A stretch of DNA of 64,000 nt from Streptomyces roseofulvus (GCF_039534915.1 NZ_BAAAWE010000001.1:5580001-5644000), one strand, 5' to 3'. Shown: positions 1 through 8,625, counted from the stretch's first letter. A program made the numbers and translations. Notes: generated from the letters alone by a model not told the origin.

Positions 1-1
1 C

Positions 2-277
2 GACCTGTGGGTCGAGGAGATCGAGGCCGTGCTGCGGCGGGTGCTCGCCGGCACCCCGCTGGACGGCTTCGCCGACCCCGCCGGGCTGGCCCGGGCCGTG
101 GCCGCCTCCTTCGTCGGGCTCGAACTCTACGAGGGCGTCGACCCGGAGGGCGCCGAGGCGGCCCTGACCGCGCTGGAGCAGCTGGGCGCGCTGATCGCCG
201 CGGTGGAGGAGCTGAACCCGGTGGCGCGGAAGGCGGTCGCCTACACGCTGCGTCGATCGGGTGGACGGGGGCGCTAG
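2..277 (+). CDS. TetR/AcrR-family regulator, C-terminal fragment
   Basis: This is the last 91 codons of a gene whose start lies left of the window, ending in TAG at 275-277. The fragment is helical and contains a stretch reading FVGLELYEGVDPEGAEAAL, which resembles the C-terminal ligand-binding and dimerisation region of many Streptomyces TetR regulators. The DNA-binding domain is outside the window, so the family call rests on this tail alone. It reads toward cslA, which starts 92 bp later. I cannot say whether it controls that locus. Moderate confidence in the family; no specific function can be assigned. Confidence 0.55.
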   Translation, partial: DLWVEEIEAVLRRVLAGTPLDGFADPAGLARAVAASFVGLELYEGVDPEGAEAALTALEQLGALIAAVEELNPVARKAVAYTLRRSGGRGR

Positions 278-368
278 AACGCCCTCACTCGGAGTACTCC
301 AGTCGACACGCCGGATGATGTCCCTTTTCGTGGGGATATCGACCCGATCGACGACAGCTGGAGGCACC

Positions 369-2207
369 GTGCGGCCGGGAGGCTACGACTACGACACCTA
401 CAGCCGACTCGCCGGTCCCCTCACGGAACCGGACACGGCGGAGTACCAGGTGCAGTACACGAGTCTGCTCTCGAAGGAACCGCACCGAATACGAGCCGTC
501 CTCCTCATGGCCCTCGCGCCGCTGCTCTCCGCGGTGCTCCTGGCCTACCTGGTCTGGCCCACCCACTGGACCGTCCGCGAGGGCGACGACACCTGGCGGG
601 TGCCGTACGACACGGTGATGCTCGTGTCGATCGGCCTCATCTGCCTCTTCATGCTGGTGAACGTCACCTCGATCGCGCACGCCACCATGGTCGCCCGCGA
701 CCCCGTCCCGGTGTACCCCGCGAAGGGCACCCGGGTCGCCTTCCTCACCACGTACGTGCCCGGCAAGGAACCCCTCGCCATGGTGCGCGGCACCCTGGAG
801 GCCGCCGTCCGCATGCGGCACGACGGCACCCTGCACGTCTGGCTCCTCGACGAGGGCGACTCCGACGAGGCCAAGGCCCTCTGCGCCGAACTCGGCGTCC
901 GGCACTTCACCCGGGCCGGCGTGCCCGAGTGGAACCGCCGCAAGGGCCCCCACAAGGCGAAGACCAAGCACGGCAACTACAACGCCTGGCTCGCCATGCA
1001 CGGCGACGCCTACGACTACTTCGCCTCGGTCGACACCGACCACGTCCCGCTCCCGAACTTCCTGGAGCGGATGCTCGGCTACTTCCGCGACCCCGACATC
1101 GCCTTCGTCGTCGGACCGCAGGTCTACGGCAACTACACCGGTGCCGTCACCAAGGCCGCCGAGTCCCAGCAGTTCCTCTTCCACGCGCTCATCCAGCGCG
1201 CCGGGAACCGCTACCGCGCCCCCATGTTCGTCGGCACCAACAACGTCGTCCGGATCGCCGCGCTCAAGCAGATCGGCGGCCTCTACGACTCCATCACCGA
1301 GGACATGGCCACCGGCTTCGAGCTGCACCGCCGCAAGAACCCGGCCACCGGCCGCCGCTGGCGCTCCGTCTACACCCCCGACGTGCTCGCCGTCGGCGAG
1401 GGCCCCGAGTCCTGGACGGACTTCTTCACCCAGCAGCTCCGCTGGTCCCGGGGGACGTACGAGACGATCATCAAGCAGTACTGGAAGGCGCCGTTCAGCA
1501 TGCCGCCCGGCCGCCTCCTCAACTACACGCTGATGCTCGTCTACTACCCCATGACGGCCGTCAACTGGCTGCTCGGCATCCTCAGCTGCGTCCTCTACCT
1601 GTGGCTCGGCGCCTCCGGCACCCAGGTCTCCTCCCAGGTCTGGCTCATGATCTACAGCGACGCCGTCGCCCTCCAGATCGGCCTCTACCTCTGGAACCGC
1701 CGCCACAACGTCTCCCCGCACGAACCCGAGGGCTCCGGCGGCCTCGCCGGCATGGTGATGTCCGCGCTCTCCGCGCCCATCTACCTGAAGTCCCTCGGCT
1801 CCGCGCTGCTGCGCACCCGCGGTCGCTTCGTCGTCACCCCCAAGGGCGGCGCCGCCAGCCCCGACCGGGTCCTCACCTTCCGCATCCACCTCTACTGGGC
1901 GGTCGTCCTCGTCGCCTCCCTGGTGGCCTCGGTCCGCTTCGACCACACCCACGCGGCCATGCGCACCTGGGCGGTCCTCGCCCTGGTCATCGCGCTCGCC
2001 CCGGTCACCGTCTGGACCTGGACCCTGCTGCGTGACCGGCGGGCCCGGGCGCTCCGCGAGCGGGCCCGCACGCGGACCCGCGACCGCCGTCTCGCCCTCG
2101 CCCCGAAGGGGATCGAGCTGCGCACCGTACCGCCGCTGCCGCAGTTCCCGCCCCTGCCCCCGCACCCGCCCGCGACCCCCGCGCCCACGACGACCGGAGG
2201 GAACTGA
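369..2207 (+). CDS. cslA: Cellulose synthase-like glycosyltransferase family 2 (CslA)
   Basis: Integral membrane processive GT2 enzyme of 612 aa that polymerises a beta-glucan-like polysaccharide, in Streptomyces associated with hyphal tips. The catalytic motifs are all present: D222-x-D224 in the VDTDH segment, TED at 310-312, and QQLRW at 355-359. Two membrane segments precede the catalytic domain (about residues 41-60 and 85-105), and several more follow it (about 390-570). The start is taken at GTG 369, preceded by GGAGG; an in-frame ATG at 261 has no ribosome site and overlaps the upstream gene. glxA begins 3 bp after the stop, indicating one operon. In S. coelicolor the equivalent pair is, from memory, SCO2836-SCO2837. 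The C-terminal tail (about 575-612) is basic and then proline-rich, probably cytosolic. Confidence 0.93.
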   Translation: MRPGGYDYDTYSRLAGPLTEPDTAEYQVQYTSLLSKEPHRIRAVLLMALAPLLSAVLLAYLVWPTHWTVREGDDTWRVPYDTVMLVSIGLICLFMLVNVTSIAHATMVARDPVPVYPAKGTRVAFLTTYVPGKEPLAMVRGTLEAAVRMRHDGTLHVWLLDEGDSDEAKALCAELGVRHFTRAGVPEWNRRKGPHKAKTKHGNYNAWLAMHGDAYDYFASVDTDHVPLPNFLERMLGYFRDPDIAFVVGPQVYGNYTGAVTKAAESQQFLFHALIQRAGNRYRAPMFVGTNNVVRIAALKQIGGLYDSITEDMATGFELHRRKNPATGRRWRSVYTPDVLAVGEGPESWTDFFTQQLRWSRGTYETIIKQYWKAPFSMPPGRLLNYTLMLVYYPMTAVNWLLGILSCVLYLWLGASGTQVSSQVWLMIYSDAVALQIGLYLWNRRHNVSPHEPEGSGGLAGMVMSALSAPIYLKSLGSALLRTRGRFVVTPKGGAASPDRVLTFRIHLYWAVVLVASLVASVRFDHTHAAMRTWAVLALVIALAPVTVWTWTLLRDRRARALRERARTRTRDRRLALAPKGIELRTVPPLPQFPPLPPHPPATPAPTTTGGN

Positions 2208-2210
2208 TCC

Positions 2211-4178
2211 ATGGCCTACCGGCCGTCCAAGAAGTTCAAGAAGACCCTGCTCGGCAGCGGCGCCGTCGTCGTCCTCGCGGCGCTCAACGCCCCCGCCGCC
2301 GTCTCCTTCGCCTCGGAGAAGTACCACGCCTACAAGATCGCCCAGCCCGGCTACAAGAAGAAGTACGGCTCCTGGGGCGGCGTCTCCGTCCCCGACGGGG
2401 CCCGGATCAACGCCATCCACGCCGCCCTGCTGCACACCGGCAAGGTGCTGCTGATCGCCGGCTCCGGCAACAACCAGAAGAACTTCGACGCGGGGACCTT
2501 CGACACCGTCCTGTGGGACCCGGTGAAGAACACCTTCAAGAAGATCCCCACCCCCGAGGACTTCTTCTGCGCCGGCCACAGCCAGCTCCCCGACGGGCGG
2601 CTCCTGGTGGCCGGCGGCACCGCCCGCTACGAGGTCCTCGACGGCGGGGTCAAGAAGGCCGGCGGCGGGATGCGGGTGAAGAACGAGAGCCCCGACAAGG
2701 CCGTCACGCTGAAGAAGGGCACCCGCTTCCGCTCCCCGTCCGGGGTCGAGTACGTGACCACCACCGACGTCACCGTCCCCAAGGCGAAGCGCGAGTTCGA
2801 GATCTCGTACTTCAAGAGCGGCCAGATGAAGCCGTGGAAGACCAAGGTGACCGCGGCCGAGGCCCGGGTCTTCGTCGAGGCCGTCGAGGAGGGCCCGCAG
2901 GGCCTCACCACCGAGGCCGCCCAGTACGAGGTCGTCGGGCTCAAGGGCGAGCAGGCGGACAACGTGTACGGCCTCGCCCAGAAGCTCACCACCGAGAAGC
3001 AGGACTTCCAGGGCATCAAGGCCGCCTACGAGTTCGACCCCAAGGCGGAGAAGTACATCCCGGTCGCCCCGATGAAGGACGCCCGCTGGTACCCGACCCT
3101 CGTCGGCCTCCAGGACGGCAAGGTCCTCGCCGTCTCCGGGCTCAACGACGTCGGCGACGTCGTCCCCGGCGACAACGAGATCTACGACCCCGTCACCAAG
3201 AAGTGGAGCAAGGGCCCCTTCCGCTACTTCCCCACCTACCCCTCGCTCTTCCTCACCAAGGGCGGCAAGCTCCTCTACACCGGCTCCAACGCCGGCTACG
3301 GGCCCGCCGAGAAGGGCCGCGCGCCGGGCCTGTGGGACCTGAAGACCAACAAGTTCACCACCCTGCCGGGCCTGACCGACCCCGACCAGCTGGAGACCTC
3401 CGCCTCGCTGATCCTGCCGCCGGCGCAGGCGCAGAAGGTGATGGTCCTCGGCGGCGGCGGGGTCGGCGAGTCCGCCAAGTCCACCGCGCGCACCTCCATC
3501 GTCGACCTGAACACCGACAGCCCGACCTTCCGGGACGGCCCCGCCCTCCCGCAGGGCACCCGCTACCTCAGCAGCGTCCTGCTCCCCGACGACACCGTCT
3601 TCACCACCGGCGGCTCGCGCGACTACCGCGGCCGCGGCGGCAGCGACATCCTCAAGGCCCAGTTCTACGACCCCGCCGCCAACGCCTTCGCGGCCGCCGC
3701 CGACCCCACCGTCGGCCGCAACTACCACTCGGAGGCGCTGCTGCTGCCCGACGGCCGGGTCGCCACCTTCGGCTCCGACCCGCTCTTCGACGACAAGGAC
3801 AACACCAAGCTCGGCACCTTCGAGCAGCGCATCGAGGTCTTCACCCCGCCCTACCTGCACAAGGCCGGCGCCGACCGGCCGACCCTCGGCGAGGGCCCGC
3901 GGGAGCTCGACCGGAACGGCCGCGCCACCTTCAAGACCAAGGACGCAGGCCGGATCGCCAAGGCCCGCCTCATGCGGCCCAGCGCCGTCACCCACACCAC
4001 CGACGTCGAACAGCGCTCGGTGGCCCTGGAGCTGACCAGGGGCAAGGACGGGCTCACCGTCACCGTGGACGCCCCCGAGGACCGCACCCTCGTGCCGCCC
4101 GGCTGGTACATGCTCTTCGTCACCGACGACGCCGGCATCCCCTCGGAGGCCACCTGGGTCCAGGTGAAGGGGGACTGA
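2211..4178 (+). CDS. glxA: GlxA, galactose-oxidase-like mononuclear copper radical oxidase
   Basis: Extracytoplasmic oxidase of 655 aa that matures the CslA-made glycan during tip growth. The N-terminus is basic (RPSKKFKK) followed by one hydrophobic segment at about residues 12-33, consistent with membrane anchoring. The rest is a Kelch-like propeller (repeats such as LPDGRLLVAGG) with a C-terminal beta domain. Aligned by eye to fungal galactose oxidase, the metal site would be C120 (FFCAGHS) cross-linked to Y294 (RWYPT), axial Y505 with H506 (NYHSEALLLPDGR), and H595 (VTHTTDVEQR). The C-terminal LVPPGWYMLFV block is also galactose-oxidase-like. It starts 3 bp after cslA with a GGAGGG ribosome site. 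Copper delivery genes are not in the window. Confidence 0.92.
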   Translation: MAYRPSKKFKKTLLGSGAVVVLAALNAPAAVSFASEKYHAYKIAQPGYKKKYGSWGGVSVPDGARINAIHAALLHTGKVLLIAGSGNNQKNFDAGTFDTVLWDPVKNTFKKIPTPEDFFCAGHSQLPDGRLLVAGGTARYEVLDGGVKKAGGGMRVKNESPDKAVTLKKGTRFRSPSGVEYVTTTDVTVPKAKREFEISYFKSGQMKPWKTKVTAAEARVFVEAVEEGPQGLTTEAAQYEVVGLKGEQADNVYGLAQKLTTEKQDFQGIKAAYEFDPKAEKYIPVAPMKDARWYPTLVGLQDGKVLAVSGLNDVGDVVPGDNEIYDPVTKKWSKGPFRYFPTYPSLFLTKGGKLLYTGSNAGYGPAEKGRAPGLWDLKTNKFTTLPGLTDPDQLETSASLILPPAQAQKVMVLGGGGVGESAKSTARTSIVDLNTDSPTFRDGPALPQGTRYLSSVLLPDDTVFTTGGSRDYRGRGGSDILKAQFYDPAANAFAAAADPTVGRNYHSEALLLPDGRVATFGSDPLFDDKDNTKLGTFEQRIEVFTPPYLHKAGADRPTLGEGPRELDRNGRATFKTKDAGRIAKARLMRPSAVTHTTDVEQRSVALELTRGKDGLTVTVDAPEDRTLVPPGWYMLFVTDDAGIPSEATWVQVKGD

Positions 4179-4190
4179 CGCCGGACACGG

Positions 4191-5210
4191 TCAGGACTCC
4201 GCGCGGCGGGCGAGACCGAGCGCGTAGTCCGGCCACCAGGTCCCGGCCGCCGGGCCGCCCCGGCACTGCCCGTCCGAGTCCCCCGGACGCTTGATCCACA
4301 GATACGCGTCCACCAGCGCGTCCCCGGTCCGGTCCGTCGGCGGCACGCCGAGCGACCGGCCCGGGGGATTGCACCAGGCATCCGCCCGGTCGCCCGGGAG
4401 GGGGCCGGCGCCGTTCCGGCTGGTGTCGATCGTGAAGTGCATCCCGCCGAGCAGCCCCGACAGGGTCGCCCCGAAGTCCCGCACCGCGGCGTTGGTCTGG
4501 AAGTTCGACACGTTCAGCGAGAAGCCGTCCGCGCGGGAGATCCCCGCCCGCCGCAGCGGCTCCACCAGCTTCCCCGGATCGTCGATCCACGCCGGGTTCC
4601 CCGCGTCCAGGTAGACCCGGGTCCGCGGCTGCCGCTTCAGCCGCTCGATCGCCTCCGTCAGCAGCCGCGACCGCTCCTCGTGGTACTGGCCCGGCGTGCA
4701 GCCGTCCACCATGTGCGGCACCGCGTCCGGTTCGAGCACCACCACCGCCGAGGCGTCCCCGATCGCCGACGCGAAGGCGTCCACCCACTCCCGGTACGCC
4801 TGCCCGTCGGGCGCCCCGCCCGCCGAGTACATGCCGCAGTCCCGGTGCGGGATGTTGTACGCCACGAAGACCGCCGTCCGGTTCTCGGCCGTCGCCCCGC
4901 GCACCGCCCGCAGGATCTCCGGCACCGGGTCGTCCCCGGCCGGCCAGTCCGCGACCGGCTGCTCCGAGATCCGCTTCAGCACCCGGGCGTCGTCGGTGCG
5001 GCCCTGCGCCTCGTACTGGCGCACCTGCTTCGCCGCGTCGCTCTCCGGGTCCACCCAGAACGGCGAACCGCCGGTGGGCGCCGGGGCCTCGCCCTTCGTC
5101 GCGGGCGGGCCGACGGGGGAGGGGGCGGGCCCGTCGGAGGAGCATCCGCCACCGGTCAGCAGCAGGACGGTCGCGAGGGCGAAGGCGGTGGCGGTGGTAC
5201 GGCGGGACAT
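4191..5210 (-). CDS. cslZ: Glycoside hydrolase family 6 lipoprotein (CslZ-like endoglucanase)
   Basis: Exported GH6 glucanase of 339 aa that probably trims or releases the glycan made by CslA. The N-terminus is a lipoprotein signal with lipobox LLTGGGC (Cys about residue 24), followed by a Pro/Ala/Gly linker. GH6 hallmarks are the YNIPHRDCG segment and the VVLEPDAVPHM block carrying the catalytic Asp region; WIKRPGDSDGQC lies near the C-terminus as in bacterial GH6 enzymes. It converges on glxA, the stops being only 12 bp apart. ATG 5210 is chosen because it begins the signal peptide; the reading frame stays open upstream but there is only a shadow of the next gene. The symbol follows the remembered S. 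coelicolor neighbour of glxA. Confidence 0.88.
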   Translation of the reverse strand: MSRRTTATAFALATVLLLTGGGCSSDGPAPSPVGPPATKGEAPAPTGGSPFWVDPESDAAKQVRQYEAQGRTDDARVLKRISEQPVADWPAGDDPVPEILRAVRGATAENRTAVFVAYNIPHRDCGMYSAGGAPDGQAYREWVDAFASAIGDASAVVVLEPDAVPHMVDGCTPGQYHEERSRLLTEAIERLKRQPRTRVYLDAGNPAWIDDPGKLVEPLRRAGISRADGFSLNVSNFQTNAAVRDFGATLSGLLGGMHFTIDTSRNGAGPLPGDRADAWCNPPGRSLGVPPTDRTGDALVDAYLWIKRPGDSDGQCRGGPAAGTWWPDYALGLARRAES

Positions 5211-5281
5211 CCGGCCCCCAGGGTCGGCAGCACAGGGGAGTGGCGGTGGCGGAACCAACGGGACGTATCGTGACATGACGG

Positions 5282-6277
5282 TCAGCCGACGTCCGGCTGC
5301 GACACCGCGATCCCCAGCGGCGTCCGCTCGTACAGCACCTGGTGGCCGTAACGGCGCGCGGTCAGCAGCCCCGCGTCCCGCAGCACGGAGAGGTGCGCCG
5401 AGACCGACGACGGCGCCCGCCCCAGTCGGTGCGCGAGGGCCGTCGTCCCCGTCGGCTCGTCGAGCGCGCACAGCACGTCCGCCCGGACCGGGCCGAGCAG
5501 CCGGGCCAGGGCCTCCGGCGTCCGCTCCCGCGACTCCGTCCACAGCCCGCCGATCCCGCGCACCGGATACACCACCGTCGGCTGCCACGGCTCCTCGAAA
5601 CCGCTCACCACCTCCGGCCAGATGAACACCGACGGCATCAGCACGAGCCCCTGCCCGCCCAGCGCCCGCACGTGCTCGCCGCGGTAGCCGCCCACCTCCA
5701 GGACCGCCGCCTCCGGGTCCCAGGTGAAGGACGGGTGCAGCTCGCCCAGCAGCCGCTCCAGACCGCCCTCCGCCAGCCGCCGCGAGTGGTACGCGACGTC
5801 CGCTTCGAGCAGCGCCCGCAGCCGGGGCCAGTGCGGGGCGATCAGCGCCTCCCAGGCGGCCTCCAGCAGATCCGCCAGCCGCTCCACCGCGCCCGCGGGG
5901 TCGGCGAGCAGCCGCCGGCCCTCCGCGCTCTCCGCCGCCCCCGGCGTACCGGCCAGCGCCCGGGCGAGATCCGGCCCGACCAGCGCCGGATCGACCGCCC
6001 GCACGGCGGCCAGCTCCTCCTCGAAGGAGGCGGCGGGCCCCAGCGGCGGCGGGTACAGGAAGTCCGGCGAATGCCCCCGCACCGGCATGAGCAGCTGCAG
6101 CGGCGCCAGCTCCAGCTCCCGCGCCGCCCCGCCGATCCGCCGCAGCCACGGCAGGTGGTACCCCTGCTGCCCCGGCCGCGCGAGCACCCGCACGGCCGAC
6201 TGGGTCTCCCACAGCGGCGACACGGCGAACCGGATCCGCAGCGGATCGGCCTCACCGAAGACGAGGTGATACGGCAC
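5282..6277 (-). CDS. ArsR-type winged-helix regulator with DUF5937-like N-terminal domain
   Basis: Regulator of 331 aa. The long N-terminal part (about residues 1-240; PYHLVFGEADPLRIRFAVSPL near the start) matches the type seen in DUF5937 regulators and probably senses a ligand. The C-terminal part (about 255-320) is an ArsR winged helix: HRLGRAPSSVSAHLSVLRDAG is the recognition helix region and YGHQVLYERT the wing. No cysteine-rich metal site is visible. The start could be GTG 6277 (preceded by GGGGG) or TTG 6289. The gene is divergent from an MFS transporter, and a perfect inverted repeat lies between them, so it probably represses that transporter and itself. The inducer is unknown. Confidence 0.8.
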   Translation of the reverse strand: MPYHLVFGEADPLRIRFAVSPLWETQSAVRVLARPGQQGYHLPWLRRIGGAARELELAPLQLLMPVRGHSPDFLYPPPLGPAASFEEELAAVRAVDPALVGPDLARALAGTPGAAESAEGRRLLADPAGAVERLADLLEAAWEALIAPHWPRLRALLEADVAYHSRRLAEGGLERLLGELHPSFTWDPEAAVLEVGGYRGEHVRALGGQGLVLMPSVFIWPEVVSGFEEPWQPTVVYPVRGIGGLWTESRERTPEALARLLGPVRADVLCALDEPTGTTALAHRLGRAPSSVSAHLSVLRDAGLLTARRYGHQVLYERTPLGIAVSQPDVG

Positions 6278-6291
6278 CCGGGCCCCCAAGA

Positions 6292-6307
6292 TTCGGCTGG
6301 AGCCGAA
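6292..6307. promoter_or_regulatory. Operator-like inverted repeat between ArsR regulator and MFS gene
   Basis: A perfect repeat TTCGGCT-GG-AGCCGAA sits in the 69-bp gap between the divergent genes. Position and symmetry fit an autoregulatory ArsR-family operator controlling both promoters. The binding protein is inferred from position only. Confidence 0.6.
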
Positions 6308-6346
6308 AGTCTAGGCCCGGCGGCCCCCGCACCGCAGGCTGCGGCC

Positions 6347-7636
6347 ATGCCCCCGACCACACCCACCGCCGCCGCCGCGTCCGAGACCCCGCCCCCGCCG
6401 GAGCCCACGGCCGCGCCCGCGGCCGGAGCCGCCGACGCCTCCCCGACCGGTTACGCCGCCGTCTTCCGGGTCCGGGAGTTCCGGTGGGTGTTCGGGGCGC
6501 ACCTGCTGTCACTGCTCGGGCTCGTCGTCAGCGAGATCGCGCTCACCGTGCTCGTCTACGACCTCACGCGCTCCCCGCTGCTCTCCTCCCTCACCTTCGC
6601 CCTCGGCTTCCTCCCGTACCTCCTCGGCGGCACCCTGCTGGCCGGGCTCGCCGACCGGCACCCGCCCCGCCGGGTGCTCGTCGTCTGCGACCTGGTCTGC
6701 GCCGGGGCCGTCGCGCTGATGGTGCTGCCCGCCACCCCGGTCGCCGGGCTCCTCGCGCTGCGCTGCGCCGTCGCCGCCGTCGCGCCCGTCTTCCAGGGGA
6801 CGCGGATGGCGACGCTCGCCGACATCCTGGGCGACGGCGACCTCTTCGTCCTCGGCCGCTCCCTCCTCCGGATCGTCTCCCAGTCCGCCCTGCTCGCCGG
6901 CTTCGGCGTCGGCGGCGTCCTGCTCACCGCCGTGCCCCCGCGCGGCGCCATCGCCCTCACCGCCGGCACCTTCCTCCTCTCCGCGCTCCTGCTGCGCCTC
7001 GGCACCGCCCGCCGGCCCGCCCGCGCCGCGGACCGGCGCGAGGGCCTCGGCGCCACCTGGTCACTGCTGCGGGACCGGCGGATCCGGGCCCTGATGCTGC
7101 TCTTCTGGGTGCCGCCGCTCTTCGTCGTCGTCCCGGAGGCCCTCGCCGCGCCCTACGCGGACGAGCTCGGCGTCTCCACCGCCGCCCTCGGCCTCCTCAT
7201 GTGCGCCATGCCCGTCGGCACCATCGCCGGCGAGCTGCTGGCCGGCGCCGTGCTGCGCCCCGCCACCCGCTCCCGGCTGGTCGCCCCGCTCCTCCTCGCC
7301 GGCTTCCTCCCCTTCCTCCTCTACGCGCTCCGCCCCGGCCCCGCGCTCGCCGCGCTCGCCCTCGTGCTGGCCGGCGCCGCCGGCGCGTACACCCTCGGGC
7401 TCGACGCCTGGTTCGTCGCCGCCGTCCCGGAGGAGCGGCGGGGGAGGGCCATGACCCTCATGACGGCCGGGATGATGACCGTCCAGGGCGTCGGCATGGC
7501 CGGCGCCGGGCTGGTCGCCGAGTTCGTCCCCGTCCACCTGACCGTCGCGGGCGCCGGGGTCCTCGCCACCGTCGCCGTCGCCGCCCTGCTGGCCGAGAGC
7601 CGCGCGGCGGCCGGCCGAAAGATGAGACGGGGCTGA
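6347..7636 (+). CDS. Major facilitator superfamily transporter
   Basis: Integral membrane protein of 429 aa with about 12 hydrophobic segments between residues 45 and 420, after an unusually Pro/Ala/Thr-rich cytosolic N-terminus of roughly 40 residues. The loop motif LADRHPPRRVLVVCD (about residues 102-116) corresponds to the MFS signature between helices 2 and 3. The general type is that of drug or small-molecule exporters in the DHA-like group, but the substrate cannot be read from sequence. It is divergent from the ArsR-type regulator and shares an operator-like repeat with it, which suggests inducible export. ATG 6347 is the first start downstream of the operator. No downstream partner is co-directional within 30 bp except the MarR gene at 7668. 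Confidence 0.85.
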   Translation: MPPTTPTAAAASETPPPPEPTAAPAAGAADASPTGYAAVFRVREFRWVFGAHLLSLLGLVVSEIALTVLVYDLTRSPLLSSLTFALGFLPYLLGGTLLAGLADRHPPRRVLVVCDLVCAGAVALMVLPATPVAGLLALRCAVAAVAPVFQGTRMATLADILGDGDLFVLGRSLLRIVSQSALLAGFGVGGVLLTAVPPRGAIALTAGTFLLSALLLRLGTARRPARAADRREGLGATWSLLRDRRIRALMLLFWVPPLFVVVPEALAAPYADELGVSTAALGLLMCAMPVGTIAGELLAGAVLRPATRSRLVAPLLLAGFLPFLLYALRPGPALAALALVLAGAAGAYTLGLDAWFVAAVPEERRGRAMTLMTAGMMTVQGVGMAGAGLVAEFVPVHLTVAGAGVLATVAVAALLAESRAAAGRKMRRG

Positions 7637-7667
7637 CCGCCATATGACCAGTCGGTAAGGTCGGAGC

Positions 7668-8177
7668 GTGCCGAAGCCGCTCAGTCTCCCCTTCGACCCC
7701 ATCGCCCGCGCCGACGAACTCTGGCAGAAGCGCTGGGGCCCGGTCCCCTCGATGGCCGCGATCACCTCGATCATGCGCGCCCACCAGATCCTGCTGGCCG
7801 AGGTGGACGCCGTGGTCAAGCCGTACGGGCTGACCTTCGCCCGCTACGAGGCCCTGGTGCTGCTGACCTTCTCCAAGGAGGGCGAGCTGCCGATGTCGAA
7901 GATCGGCGAGCGGCTGATGGTCCACCCCACCTCGGTGACGAACACGGTGGACCGCCTGGTGAAGTCGGGCCTGGTCGACAAGCGCCCCAACCCCAACGAC
8001 GGGCGCGGCACCCTCGCCTCCATCACCGAGAAGGGTCGCGAGGTGGTCGAGTCCGCCACCCGCGACCTGATGGAGATGGAGTTCGGCCTGGGCGCGTACG
8101 ACGCCGAGGAGTGCGCCGAGATCTTCGCCCTGCTGCGCCCCCTGCGGGTCGCGGCGCACGACTTCGACGAGGGCTGA
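7668..8177 (+). CDS. MarR-family transcriptional regulator
   Basis: Regulator of 169 aa with a central winged helix: GLTFARYEALVLLTF starts the DNA-binding part, the recognition helix is in HPTSVTNTVDRLVKSGLV, and the wing contains NPNDGRG followed by ITEKG. N- and C-terminal helices would form the dimer interface. Start is GTG 7668, preceded by GGAG. It is followed after 43 bp by a DUF3817 gene and then by icmA; from memory the same order occurs in S. coelicolor near SCO5415. It may regulate this branched-chain acyl-CoA locus, but its operator is not obvious; the palindrome before icmA is a candidate. Confidence 0.88.
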   Translation: MPKPLSLPFDPIARADELWQKRWGPVPSMAAITSIMRAHQILLAEVDAVVKPYGLTFARYEALVLLTFSKEGELPMSKIGERLMVHPTSVTNTVDRLVKSGLVDKRPNPNDGRGTLASITEKGREVVESATRDLMEMEFGLGAYDAEECAEIFALLRPLRVAAHDFDEG

Positions 8178-8220
8178 CCCCGGCGAAGATCGCCCGGAAC
8201 GGGCGGTTACGCTCGACGGC

Positions 8221-8553
8221 ATGAAATCCAGCGTGCTGACCCGCTACCGCGTCATGGCGTACGTGACCGCCGTCATGCTGCTCGTGCTCTGCGGCTGCAT
8301 GGTCGCCAAGTACGGCTTCGACACCGGCGAGGACCTGACCTTCGCGGTCTCCCAGCTGCACGGTGTCCTGTACATCGTCTACCTCGTCTTCGCCTTCGAC
8401 CTGGGCTCCAAGGCCCGCTGGTCGTTCGGCAAGATCGTGTGGGTGCTGCTCTCCGGCACGATCCCCTTCGCCGCCTTCTTCGTCGAGCGCAAGGTCGTCG
8501 CCGAGGTGAAGCCGCTGGTCAGCGGCGCGCAGCCGGTTCCCGCCAACGCCTGA
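8221..8553 (+). CDS. DUF3817 integral membrane protein
   Basis: Small membrane protein of 110 aa with three hydrophobic stretches (about residues 10-28, 45-62 and 68-88) and the conserved-looking core SQLHGVLYIVYLVFAFDLG characteristic of DUF3817 proteins. The function of this family is not known to me. Start ATG 8221 lies 43 bp after the MarR gene and the gene ends at a strong terminator, so the two may form a short transcript. A cysteine pair (LCGCM, about residue 22) lies within the first membrane helix. No enzyme or transporter motif is visible. Confidence 0.85.
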   Translation: MKSSVLTRYRVMAYVTAVMLLVLCGCMVAKYGFDTGEDLTFAVSQLHGVLYIVYLVFAFDLGSKARWSFGKIVWVLLSGTIPFAAFFVERKVVAEVKPLVSGAQPVPANA

Positions 8554-8558
8554 CACCC

Positions 8559-8582
8559 ACCCCCGCACAGATGTGCGGGGGT
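8559..8582 (+). terminator. Intrinsic terminator after the DUF3817 gene
   Basis: Perfect 11-bp stem, ACCCCCGCACA at 8559-8569 and its complement at 8572-8582, with GA between. It separates the MarR/DUF3817 transcript from the icmA promoter. Confidence 0.85.
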
Positions 8583-8593
8583 CTGCCGTCGAC

Positions 8594-8617
8594 ATTTACT
8601 AGGACGTCCTAGTAAAT
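8594..8617. promoter_or_regulatory. 24-bp perfect palindrome at the icmA promoter
   Basis: A fully symmetric sequence centred between 8605 and 8606, with half site GTCCTAGTAAAT, ends 8 bp before the icmA ATG. Its closeness to the start codon means a bound protein would block initiation of transcription, and the icmA mRNA would have almost no leader. A TetR- or MarR-type repressor is likely; which one is not known. Confidence 0.75.
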
Positions 8618-8625
8618 TCGAAGGC

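Noticed and set aside
285..3995. Very long open frame (1236 codons) on the minus strand opposite cslA and glxA
   Set aside because: Translation is low-complexity Gly/Val/Glu/Arg and lies antisense to two genes with recognised catalytic motifs; it is a high-GC shadow frame.
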